Shown: one piece after another, positions 54,998 to 64,000 of the stretch
Position numbering within the stretch: position 1 is the stretch's first letter
How the letters are laid out: each line of letters opens with the position of its first letter
Assembly (NCBI RefSeq): GCF_020379485.1
Contig: NC_063452.1
Span: 35,177,608-35,241,607, forward strand
Direction: 5' to 3'
Length of the DNA stretch: 64,000 bases
From: Brassica napus
Lineage: Eukaryota; Streptophyta; Magnoliopsida; Brassicales; Brassicaceae
Program-made: the position numbers and the translations under genes
The notes under the pieces: model-generated
Told to the model about the DNA's origin: nothing
The model's database searches: none
What the model saw: the letters and a program-made list of their open reading frames with translations, nothing else

Positions 54998-57030
54998 ATG
55001 GTGGTGGATGAGCACGACGAGCTACCCGAAGCTACCCAGAGAGAAGCCGAAATCCAGAGCCAAATCGACGATCTGCAAGGTCAAATAACTGGGTTGCATC
55101 GAACTTGAGAAGAGACCCATCCCGAGCTTTCCTTGGAGTTCCAGATCCTGAAGGAAAAGCTCAACGAACACTCCAAGCAACTGGAGCAGAGCGCCGAGAA
55201 GCTCAGCCAGCTCGAATTGGAGAATCTCACCCTCCGAGACGAAAACCAATCCCTTAACGCGGCAAGTAACAAGAAGCGTCGATTCCGGACTTGGGTTCGC
55301 CCTATGTCGACTCTGGAAACACCCAACTCCGAGACAGGCGCGAACCCCCCAACTACGGCGCCAGAGGGGATGCATAATAAAAGGCCAAGGATGCTCAGGC
55401 CTATGATGTGGAGGACAGCGAATCGGAGCCCGAACCTGATAAGGAAACATCAAACGGAGCAGCAAGAACGGAGTCTCCTATGATCGCTCACCTTCACCAA
55501 ATGTTCTCTGATAGGCTCAACCCCATGCAGTCCATGGTAGAGAGACTCCCAGGGGTAGCTCCCCCCATCCGGAAGAGCAACCCCGTCTCCTATGTTGATA
55601 CTCCTTTTAAGGATGAGATCACCTTGAACGAGATGCCCAGGAAGTTCTCTTTCCCCAGCATAAAGGCCTACGATGGCACCACTGATCCGAATGACCATGT
55701 CGCCCTATACCGACAAAGGATGCTTGCCGTTGCACTCCCAAAGGGGTCACGCGAAGCTACCATGTGCAAGAGTTTCGGCGACTTGACCGGACCTGCTCTG
55801 CAATGGTATATCAATTTGCCCTCCAGGTCCATAGCCTCCATCGCGGTTCTCAGCGACAAATTTTTAGAGCAATTCGCCAGCAGCAGGGACCTGGAGAATA
55901 CTTCCGACAGCCTCTATGAAATCCTCCAGCACTGAGCGGAACCCTTGCGAGGCTACATAGCCCGCTTCAATAAAAAAAGGTGGCTATCCCCGAATGAAGT
56001 ATCCCCACTGCTATCTCTACTTTCAAGAGAGGTCTGCTCCCCGACGGAGACCTCTACAAGGAACTGACCAAATATCAGTGCAAAACTATGGAAGACATCC
56101 TATCTCAAGCCTTGGCGCATGTCAAATGGGAGGAAGACGTCGCCAGCCTTGCCAAGGCTCAGCAAAAGCAAGATCCCAAGGCGATCAGACGAGACCGAAG
56201 CTGGGGCAAGTACCAGAACCGGCCGATTGAGAAGGCAGAGGGGATGGCAGTGTCCACGTGGCCAGACATATCTCACCTCTCCGTCTCAAGGCCGGAGCTG
56301 ATCAATGTTCTGAGGCAGATGGGCCAGCAGGTCAAGTGGCCTCAGAAGATGAAAGCCCCCGACTCTTTCTGGAACCCTGGCTTCTGGTGCGACTTCCACC
56401 GACACCACGGTCACAAAACAGAGGATTGCGTCACGCTAAAAATCGAGGTCAACGAGCTGCTTAGGAAAGGGCACCTCAAGGAGTTCTTTTCTGAGAAGGC
56501 CAAGAGCCATCTAAGCAAGGAGACAACGAGTAAGCTCGCTGAAGCTGCCCCCGTCTCACCACCGCAACAGGACCGAGTGATTCATGTCATTTCGGTCGGT
56601 TCGGAAATTAGCGACATAAGCCATGCAGCCGCGAAGAAAAGCACCTGGAACGCCAAGCACGACCTAGAGGCAGCCAAGCCAAAACGTCTGCTCCTGGGAA
56701 CAGACAAGATAAGCTTCACGGCCAAGGAGCAGGAGAAAGTCCTCACTCCACATCACAACGCCCTTGTTATCTCGCTCACTGTAGCGAACTGCCTGGTAAA
56801 AAGGATACTGGAAGATAATGGAAGCCCAGGCAACATCATCTTCCAGGCTGCATATAAGGACCTGGGACTAAAGGATAACCCCCCTTATAAGGTTCAGCGA
56901 GGAAGTCAAACAAACCGCTGGGGAGGTAACCCTCCCCGTATACGCCGAAGGAGTCAACATGTCAACTAAGTTCCTCGTGGTTGATTGCGATTCGTCCTAC
57001 AACATGATCATGGGACGACCATCTTAGGAC
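54998..57030 (+). pseudogene. Gag and protease of element E
   Basis: ATG at 54998 (MVVDEHDELPEATQREAEI), stop near 55106, then a coiled coil (LKEKLNEHSKQLEQSAEKLS). The capsid core (55408-55935) reads MPRKFSFPSIKAYDGTTDPN, ALQWYINLPSRSI and FLEQFASSRD. After a stop and frameshifts, 56088-56969 has a zinc-finger-like CDFHRHHGHKTEDC and a protease region with KRILEDNGSPGNIIFQAAY (the family usually shows V-D-N-G-S-S; here Glu precedes DNGSP). A later segment shows VVDCDSSYNMIMGRPS. Role: particle formation and polyprotein processing. At least three breaks. Confidence 0.85.
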
Positions 57031-57380
57031 GGCCCTGGATCCACGGAATGGGGGCCGTCCCCTTGACTCTTCACCAAATGGTGAATTTTCCTACACCCTG
57101 GGGCATAAAGGCGATCATAAGGGATCAGGAATATTCCCGTTCCCGCTATTAGACCACTCTGAAGGGAAAGACCAAGGTCTTATAGCAATTACAAAGCAAA
57201 CCTCCGGCTCGTCACACCGAGGAACCGGAGGTAGGGGAAATGGACGAGGTGCCATTAACCGAAGGAAATCAGATCCGACATCTCAAGATCGACTCCAAGC
57301 TAACCGAAGGACTGAGATGAAGACTGGTAGACTTCCTCAGGTCTAACTCCGATTGCTTCGTTTGGTCCCACGCATATATG
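57031..57380 (+). pseudogene. Degraded protease-reverse transcriptase linker of element E
   Basis: Translates in pieces as the linker of Tat pol (HQMVNFPTPWGIKAI) but with a stop in nearly every 30-40 codons. No conserved catalytic motif. Confidence 0.5.
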
Positions 57381-58730
57381 CCTGGGATCGATCTGGAGAT
57401 CATCATGCATAAGCTGCAGGTGGATCCCCTACATCAACCCGTCAGACAAAAGAGACGGAAGTTTGCCCACAAGAGAGACACTATCATCAACGACAAAGTC
57501 AAGAGCCTGCTCGGCGCGGGGTTCATTCGTTAGGTGCAGTACCCAGAGTGGCTAGCCAACGTCGTCGTGGTCAAGAAAAAGAACGGGAGGTGGAGAGTCT
57601 GCATCGATTTCATGGACCTCATCAAGTTATGTCCAAAGGACCCCTTCCCGCTCCATCATATCGACAAGCTGGTAGACGCCACTGGGGGGCACCAGTTGAT
57701 GAGCTTCATGGACGCGTTCTCCGGCTACAATCAGATACTTATGCATCCGGAAGACCAGGAAAAAACATCCTTCATGACGTCCAGAGGGATCTACTGCTAC
57801 AAGGTCATGCCCTTCGGCCTAAAAAACGCATGATCGACCTATCAACGGCTGGTCAACATGATGTTCGCGGACCAAATCGGGAGAACCATGGAGGTCAAAT
57901 CCCTGGAAGCGGAAGATCACATATCTCACCTGCAACAAGCCTTCTCCACCCTCAGAAAATATAACATGAAGCTCAACCCGGCTAAATGCTCATTTGGGGT
58001 CAGTTCTTGCAAGTTCCTCGGGTACATCGTAACCCACCGGGGCATTGAGGCCGACCCAGAGAAAATCAGGGCCATTCACTCAATCTCTTCCCCAAAGAAC
58101 GTCAAGGAGGTTCAAAAGCTAACGGGAAGGATCGCGGCCTTGAGCAGATTCATCTCCAAACTCTCCGACAAATCCCACGCCTTTTTCGGAACTCTCAAGA
58201 ATCCGAAGGATTTCCAAAGCACGGGAGAATGCGAATCCGCTCTCCAAGAGCTAAAATCGTATCTCACCACTCTTCCTCTCCTGTCCAAGCCACTTCTCGG
58301 TGAAGTCCTGCTGCTATATCTAGCGGTGTCCGAACACGCCGGGAGCGCCGTCTTAGTTCGCAAGGAGGAAAATAAGCAGCTACCAATCTATTACGTAAGC
58401 AAGGCTCTCCTAGATGCGGAGACCCGCTATAGTCATATAGAAAAGCTAGCCTTAGCCCTGATAGTCGCCGCTCGCAAGCTCCGACCCTACTTCCAGGCTC
58501 ATCCAATCGTGGTTGTCACCTCCTTCACTGTAAATTTGGTACTCCATAAACCAAAAGGCTTCGGACGCCTGGCCAAATGGGCCGTGGAACTAGGGGAGTA
58601 CGACGTAATATTCCGACCCGCCACGGCTATAAAGTCACAGGTCCTAGCAGACTTTGTGGCTGAATTCTCGCCTTCCTTGCTCCCCGCTCTGGAGCAGGAG
58701 GTACGCCTCCGAGGCGAAAGTAAGGAATAG
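57381..58730 (+). pseudogene. Reverse transcriptase and RNase H of element E (YIDD box deleted)
   Basis: Motifs in order: PEWLANVVVVKKKNGRWRVC, DLIKLCPKDPFPLHHIDKLV, DAFSGYNQI, CYKVMPFGLKNA, then a stop (TGA, 57832). In the next frame come QRLVN and MEVKSLEAEDHISHL. In this family the catalytic box (YIDD plus about three residues) lies between MEV and KSL, as the element A copy shows (VYIDDMLV). Here about seven codons are missing in frame. Downstream thumb and RNase H are well kept to 58730: NMKLNPAKCSFGVSS, VQKLTGRIAALSRFISK, PIYYVSKALLDAETRYSHIE, KSQVLADFVAEFSP. The enzyme cannot be active. Confidence 0.88.
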
Positions 58731-59000
58731 GGAGAATGGATCCTACACGTTGACGGATCCAGCAACATTAGAGGAGCTGGAGTAGGGATAGTGCTTACCT
58801 CGCCAACAGGGAACACAGCCTCAAGGGCAGTGCGATGAAACTTCAAAGCAACCAACAACGAAAGCAAGTATGAGGCCCTAATCACAGGCCTAACACTCGC
58901 CCATCAAATGGGGGCAGAAAACATCCAGGTCTTCGGCGACTCCCAGCTGATAATCAATCACGTACAGTATGATCCAGTATCTAGCGGTCCCTCAGCGTCT
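58731..59000 (+). pseudogene. Archaeal-type RNase H of element E
   Basis: WILHVDGSSNIRGAGVGIVL, a stop at about 58840, then NNESKYEALITGLTLA and FGDSQLIINHVQYD. The DGSS, YEAL and DSQL motifs mark the second RNase H of the Tat lineage. Frames are interrupted by one stop and a shift. Confidence 0.75.
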
Positions 59001-60452
59001 AATCAAGAAATTCAAGAGCTGCAAGCTCACTCAAATCCCCCGGGAACATAATTCGCGAGCCGATGACCTGGCTAATCTAGGGTCCGCCCTTGAAACGAAT
59101 AGCCAGATGAGTATCCCCTTGCTTGTACTTCAATGGCCAGCGTCCATGGAGGAACCCCCGTCAGAGGAGGTCTCCGCTGTCGAGGAAGGCGAAACCTGGA
59201 TGACCCCCCTAATCCGGTACCTGGATGCCGACATCCTCTCGGAGGACCGTAGCGAGGCCAGAAAAATCAAAAAGCAAGCCGCGAGGTACTGTATCTCCCA
59301 GGAGAAGCTGTATTGGGGATCTTTCTCTGGCACATACCTGAGGTGTGTCACACCCCGAGAAGCCGCTAGAATCCTTATAGAACTACATGAAGGAGATTGT
59401 GGATCCCACTCTAGCAGCAGAAGCCTAGCGCTCAGAGCCCAAAGGGCTGGTTACTACTGGCCCACGATGGCCGCGGACGCCGACAGACAAGCCAAGCACT
59501 TCGACCAATGCCAAAGGCACGCTCCAGTCTCCAAGCTCCCCCCGGAGAACCTCAAATCCATAAGCTCACCATGGCCCTTCTGAAAGTGGGGCATGGGCAT
59601 GGGCATAGCAGGGAAATTCCCTATGGCGTCGGGGCATAAGGTCTCCCTTCTGATAGTCACTGACTACTTCTCCAAGTGGGTCAAAGCAGAGGAGCTCAGC
59701 CGCATAACAGATCTCCAGATCCGCAAGTTCCTGTGGACCTACGTAATCACTCGCTTCGGGGTCCCCCACGAGATCTTCACCGACAATGGACCCCAGTTTA
59801 CGAGCCACAACTTCAAGGAGTTCTGCAAGGACTGGGGCATAAAACTAACCTTTGCCACACCTCGACACCCCCTGTCTAACGGAGAAACCGGATCCACGAA
59901 CAAAACAGTGGTCAACATGCTTAAAAAGCGACCGGAGGGCTCTCACGTGAAGTGGGCGGAGGAACTACACGGAGTCCTCTGGGCCTACCAGACCACTCCT
60001 AAAACAGCAACAAGGGTAACCCCCTACTCGCTAGTCTACGGCTCTTAGGCCATTGTACCTACAGAGATGCACGTAAGAACAACGGTCTCCGAATCTACCT
60101 CTCAGGAGGAGAATAACGAGCTGATGGCGCTAAGACTCGACCTGCTCGACGAAAATAGAGAGGCCGCTCGACTAAGAAACTTGTCCTACCAGCAAGACGT
60201 CGCCAGGACGTACAACAAGAAAGTCAGAACAAGAACCTTCTAGCAAGGGGACTGGGTTCTACGACGAGCAGAAAAAACAACGGGGAAACTCACCTCAGGG
60301 TGGGAATGACCCTATAAGGTCATCGAGGTGCGGAGAGCAAGCGCCTACAGGCTGTAAGATAGCAAAGGTAAAATACAACCCAAATGCTGGAACGCCCTGC
60401 ACCTCAAAGCCTATCATTTTCAATACGGTCTCCGAATCATGATTTCTATACT
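58969..60452 (+). pseudogene. Integrase of element E
   Basis: N-terminal zinc finger HEGDCGSHSSSRSLA with DQCQRHAPVS, stop at 59581, core LIVTDYFSKWVKAEEL, EIFTDNGPQFTSHNF, then SNGETGSTNKTVVNML where D has SNGQAESTDKTV: the catalytic Glu position is Gly. HGVLWAYQTTPKTATRVTPY follows, with a stop at 60046 and further stops near 60241, 60307 and 60355 in the C-terminal domain (LRLDLLDENREAARLRN, GWE.PYKVIEV). Dead copy, closely related to D. Confidence 0.86.
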
Positions 60453-60652
60453 ACTATATACTATTTAAGAATTATGATTTCCTACTCCTATGTATGCTAA
60501 ACGTCTCCGGACAAAGCTTATAATAAAATAGTTCCGGCTATAAAAGCATAGGGGAAATCATTATACTTAAAGGGGAATACGAGCTGGATCAGGTCTCCAG
60601 AGACCTCCGATCCTGGCCAACCCTCACAAAAGTGGCACGACCACAGTAGCAC

Positions 60653-60814
60653 GTCTACTCGGATCTTCTTTTTTATTTTTTTATGACCTGCAATAATTAA
60701 AAACCAACATAAATAGTAAATTAATAAAAACTTAATAAATATTACCTAATAGTGGGTTGCCTCCCACTCGGCGCTTTGATATAGTCATTTAGCTTGACTT
60801 TGGAGGTGTTTTGG
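60653..60814 (-). other. 3' non-coding part of element G
   Basis: AT-rich sequence holding the conserved gggaggcaaccc motif (minus strand, about 60756-60768). Homologous to 45640-45770 of F, including tagtcatttagcttgacttt next to it. No gene. Confidence 0.65.
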
Positions 60815-62570
60815 CTAGTAGTGTTGAGAACTGGGACTTGTTGGAAAACAAGTATCCATCTCTTCTTTGCGCTTGTTGAACCATGTACCAGTGAAGTCTC
60901 TCATTGCTTCATCCCCTCTGCGCCATTTATCCTTCATTGCTGCGGTTGTGTTTTTAATCCTCTGCAATCTTTCACCAAGACTCTCAAGGTTGAATTGGTG
61001 TCTAGTAAGTGCGGCGTAAGTGTCAGCTGAGATCTCCTTTCCATGGTAAGGTGTTTTGGACATGTCGGATGACGTCGTTGGTACTAGCCGGCCTCGATTT
61101 GTATCATTGTCGATCGATGTTGAATTGTGGGTGTCGATCGATTTGTTGTTGCGGTCGACGCGCAATGTAACTCTGAATTTCCACCAACTCCCCTTGTATA
61201 GCTTCAACCTTGGAGGTCAATGCACTGATTGTAAGATCCATTGGGAAATAGATGTCATCACATCTCCCATCAAGCCTCTCCTCTGTAGTTTCCATAGCTC
61301 TGTAGATCCCTTCTACCAACTGATCTATCTCTTCTCTGGTGTGGAAATCTGGTTGAGACTTCATCGTGTGTGGGCGTGGCGGATTGGTGTCGATCGATGC
61401 GGCCAAACGGTTGTCGATCGATGTGTGATGGCGTCTGGCGAGCGATGGTGATTGTCTGCTGTCGATCAATTGGAGTCGTCTTCTATCGATCGATGGAGGT
61501 CGAGCGGTGTCGGTCGCGTTCTGAATTCTGGCTATGTCCTTCTTCATCTCCTCCATGCAAGTAGTTAGCCAACTTGTACTATCATTCAATGGATAGTAGA
61601 CACCATCAAGCTTCATCTGGAAGGCTTCTTTGTTCTTTTCATGTTCACCACAGACTCCATAGAACATCTCATTGTCTTTTGTGCAGATCTCTGGTACCAA
61701 CTGTGTCTGTGTGAATGAGCTAGCATGTTCAGGAAGACATATGCATGCTGGTTCATCTCTTGAAGCTCTTTCCAAAAGTCTTCTGATATAATTGGTGTGA
61801 ACAGGAATGGTGTGTCCATCTAGATCTCTGGCAAATTCGCGGTCATCTCTGTAGACTCCATACTCATCTTTCTCTTCCCAATAAAATTTCATGTTACTAT
61901 AAAGGTCATAAGCTGTTTTGCCAAATTTTGGCTGTCTGGCGACCGTTGGGACGTCCATGTTGATCGATGGATGGGTTGTATGGCGAGATCATTGTTTGAA
62001 GTTGTTTTCTATGCCACCAGCTGTGTCATAGAACTCCTTTGTAGTCTCCTGTTCGCGGTTGCTGCGTTGATGCATGAACAGATTTTCTGCTCCATCGGCT
62101 GTCTGAAGGATATCTGCAATATCTTCTCGAGATACGTGTAGTGTGCGGCCGTCTATGGCTTTTGCGTAGCCATTAGGGTCCCTGAAAATACCAAATTTGT
62201 CTGGAGTTAGATACTGGTTATCTAATTTATCTTTTTCGCTTACAGTGGTTTTCAGTATTGGATGGTTGTCGATCGACGTGGTATTATTGATGTGTATCGA
62301 TTGTTGAGGAGGCTTGTCGATCGATTTTGGATGACGAGTGTCGATCGATTGACTAGAACGAGTTCTTTCCCAAGAAGCTTCTGCTTGAAACTGATCTGTA
62401 TCATCGCGCTTTTGCTTGTTGAGCAGCTCCTCGTCTGTGAAACTATCTTGCAGTTTATCTGCTCCTGTGTGTAGGTTACTGTTTCTACTGCAAAGCTCTC
62501 GGGGTGGTGTTCATCTGCCCAACTACCAATCGAGTAGTCTCCTTCTCGTACACTGTTGAAGTCAGTGTCG
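60815..62570 (-). pseudogene. Repeat-module protein region of element G, function unknown
   Basis: Minus-strand pieces. Near 62215-62105 a module YLTPDKFGIFRDPNGYAKA...DGRTLHVSREDIADILQTA. In frame 61958-61104 a second copy EYGVYRDDREFARDLDGHTI...IRRLLERA, then CICLPEHASSF, SIDRR-type repeats and a helical [19 protein letters not shown] segment. The last frame 61207-60815 has YAALTRHQFNLESLGERLQR. The two 33-residue modules share G[IV][FY]RD-x3-[YF]A[KR]-x-[IL]DG[RH]T and a C-terminal I-x2-[IL]L. I know no function for this module. Stops and shifts separate the frames. Confidence 0.6.
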
Positions 62571-62578
62571 ACCGATTT

Positions 62579-63394
62579 TTAGTAGGTAGCGTCGGTCGAT
62601 GCTCGCTCTCGACATCGTTGTTGAGGTTGAGTGTCGATCGATGGCAAGCTTGTCATGTCGAACGATGGTGCATTCCTTTTCCAAGAGGAATGATGTGAGA
62701 GTTTATCTTCCTCATCAAGGATGGCTCTGTACTCAATGGCTCGTTCCTCCTCCAAATCTTCATCATACTCGTCTGTATGCATATTTTGTCTTGTGTAAGC
62801 GTCAATAGTTGGGTTGTAGTAGTCATTCTCCCAATCATCTGGACTACTATCAACCGATTCGTCATGTGGTATGTCGGTCGATTTCTGGTGACAACTGTCG
62901 ATCGATGTTGCTGTGTGAGTCTCATCTCCACAATGGCAAGCTGCAATGATTCCTGGATCATTGATTCTTCTGGAGATCATTTGTGGCTTCTTGACTGGGA
63001 TAGGGTCATAGTGGGTATTAGGATCGATGAGTGTTAGACACAACTGGTTGGTTTGCAAGTTGCACACTGCTCCCACTGTTGACACGAAAGCTCTCCCAAG
63101 TAGTAGAGAAGAGTTCCAGTTTAACTTGATATCCAAGACATGGAAATCAACTAGAACTAGGGCATTACCAATCTGCACCTCTAGGTCTCTCACAATTCCT
63201 CCTGAGTTCTTCTGGGAACAATCCACAAAAGTGAACAATTCCTGCGAAGGCTCCACCTGCAGACCCAGATGGTCTGCCATAACCCTAGGTAGGATGCTGA
63301 CTGATGCTCCTGTGTCGCACAAGGCATGTGGGAATTCAATACCCTGCACTGTGCATGGTATTGCAAATTGCCCAGGATCACTCTTCTTCTTCAT
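62579..63394 (-). pseudogene. Aspartic protease of element G
   Basis: Begins KKKSDPGQFAIPCTVQGIEF, then the active site ALCDTGASVSILPRVMADHL (intact DTGA), GGIVRDLEVQIGNALVLVDF, SSLLLGRAFVSTVGAVC: a complete Athila-type retropepsin. The frame continues into an acidic tail with SID repeats (TATSIDSCHQKSTD, ERAIEYRAILDEEDKL). The start lies at a frame junction with the gag tail, so the first Met is probably not a true start. No break is visible inside the protease domain. Confidence 0.82.
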
Positions 63395-63983
63395 GTAATC
63401 CTTTTCCTCATCTTTTCTTTAGCTTCACAGAACATTCTCCTAATGTCTTCTTCTTTCTCTCTGGTTTCTTCGAATGGCTTATGTAGAGGAATCCTGAAGA
63501 CTCTCTTTTGGAAATTTTTCTTTTCCTTTTCATAAGCCCCCCTCTTCAGATGTTTCGCCACTTTTTCCTTTCTTCTCCTTAGGGTTCTTCCAGTAGACAC
63601 CCTATCCTCTTCCATAGGATCATCTCCATCATCTGAAGGTGTCCTGACAGGCTCCGGTGGTTGTTCTGAAGGTTTAGGTTTGGGCCTGAGTGCGTTAAGT
63701 CGTGCCACATCTATCTTCGGCATCTGCACTCGGTAGGTGATAGGGGCTTGTTGCTGTAGCTGTTGTTGTAGGGTTTCTGGTACTGCGAATTTTGGTTGAA
63801 GTTACACCTATTTCCATAGGAGTTTCTGTTTCCACCCTGGTTTCCTTGGAATCCAGCTCCACCAATGTAGTTTACTTCTTCTTCCTCTGTCCTACCCTCT
63901 AGAGCTTCTGCATCTTCAACAAAGGTAACCTGCTTCTTGAGAAGCTTGTGAACACTGTCCAGTTTTGCCTTCACCTCATCCAT
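63391..63983 (-). pseudogene. Gag C-terminal part of element G
   Basis: 63983-63711: MDEVKAKLDSVHKLLKKQVT, an acidic stretch, then an Asn/Gly/Gln-rich tail (NQGGNRNSYGNRCNFNQ) typical of Athila-family gag. A frameshift leads to 63729-63391 with ARLNALRPKPKPSEQPPEP and a Lys/Arg-rich helix up to the protease. The gag core would lie beyond the right edge. Confidence 0.75.
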
Positions 63984-64000
63984 CTGATCATTCCCAAGGA

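Larger units (their letters stand above)
54465..60652 (+). mobile_element. Element E: Tat-lineage Ty3/Gypsy retrotransposon, 3' truncated
   Basis: 5' LTR, primer site, gag, protease, reverse transcriptase, RNase H, archaeal-type RNase H and integrase in order on the plus strand. It stops at about 60652, shortly after integrase, so the antisense gene and 3' LTR seen in D are missing. Integrase and LTR are close relatives of D. Many stops. Confidence 0.9.
60653..64000 (-). mobile_element. Element G: Athila-related Gypsy with Ser-Ile-Asp repeats, both ends missing
   Basis: Minus strand from the right window edge: gag C-terminus (63983-63391), protease (63394-62579), a repeat-rich protein region (about 62570-60815) and the motif ggttgcctcccactcggcgc (60756-60775, minus: gggaggcaaccc). 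No reverse transcriptase is present between protease and that motif. The 3' LTR is lost at the junction with E and the 5' part lies outside the window. Same family type as F. Confidence 0.78.

Overview
This 64 kb window is plant nuclear heterochromatin, almost entirely nested and decayed transposable elements, with one short island of a broken host gene. The elements (Tat-type and Athila-type Ty3/Gypsy, a chromovirus, two Copia, a CACTA transposon and a LINE tail), gag proteins rich in Ser-Ile-Asp repeats, and a ROP-GEF gene fragment suggest a eudicot, most likely Brassicaceae (Brassica/Raphanus-like). The genus is inference. I saw no tRNA, rRNA or CRISPR array, and no intact host gene.

Layout. 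1-1736: right end of a CACTA (En/Spm) transposon with a four-exon transposase-like gene. It interrupts Z, a minus-strand chromovirus-like Gypsy element (1740-5414). Z's 5' LTR is split by A, a minus-strand Tat-type Gypsy element (5420-31162; target duplication ACTAT at 5415-5419 and 31163-31167); the rest of Z's LTR lies at about 31168-31429. A carries two later insertions: B, an Athila-type element without reverse transcriptase (6528-13307, duplication ACGTT), and C, a Tat-related gag-protease-only element (21753-29623, duplication CCGCC). Then follow D, a 5'-truncated Tat element (about 31430-36682); a LINE 3' end (to 37094); a ROP-GEF pseudogene (37115-37800, minus); Copia K (38535 to about 44.1 kb, minus); F, a Gypsy element with Ser-Ile-Asp repeats (about 44.5-48.94 kb, minus); H, a relative of C (48945-52169, minus); Copia I (52170-53937); a partial LTR J (53938-54464); E, a Tat element of D's family (54465 to about 60652); and G, another Ser-Ile-Asp-repeat Gypsy element (about 60653-64000, minus).

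How the parts relate. Three Tat-type elements (A, C, D) share an extra spliced gene on the strand opposite gag-pol, between pol (or its remnant) and the 3' LTR. In A and D a TATA box lies just upstream of this gene, outside the LTR, so it could be transcribed independently. B, C, F and G show gag and/or protease but no reverse transcriptase or integrase, so they would depend on helpers. Every reading frame of length is damaged. E has lost its reverse transcriptase YIDD motif, and A has substitutions at catalytic Asp positions of protease and integrase. The window is therefore a record of successive insertion, truncation and methylation-type decay.
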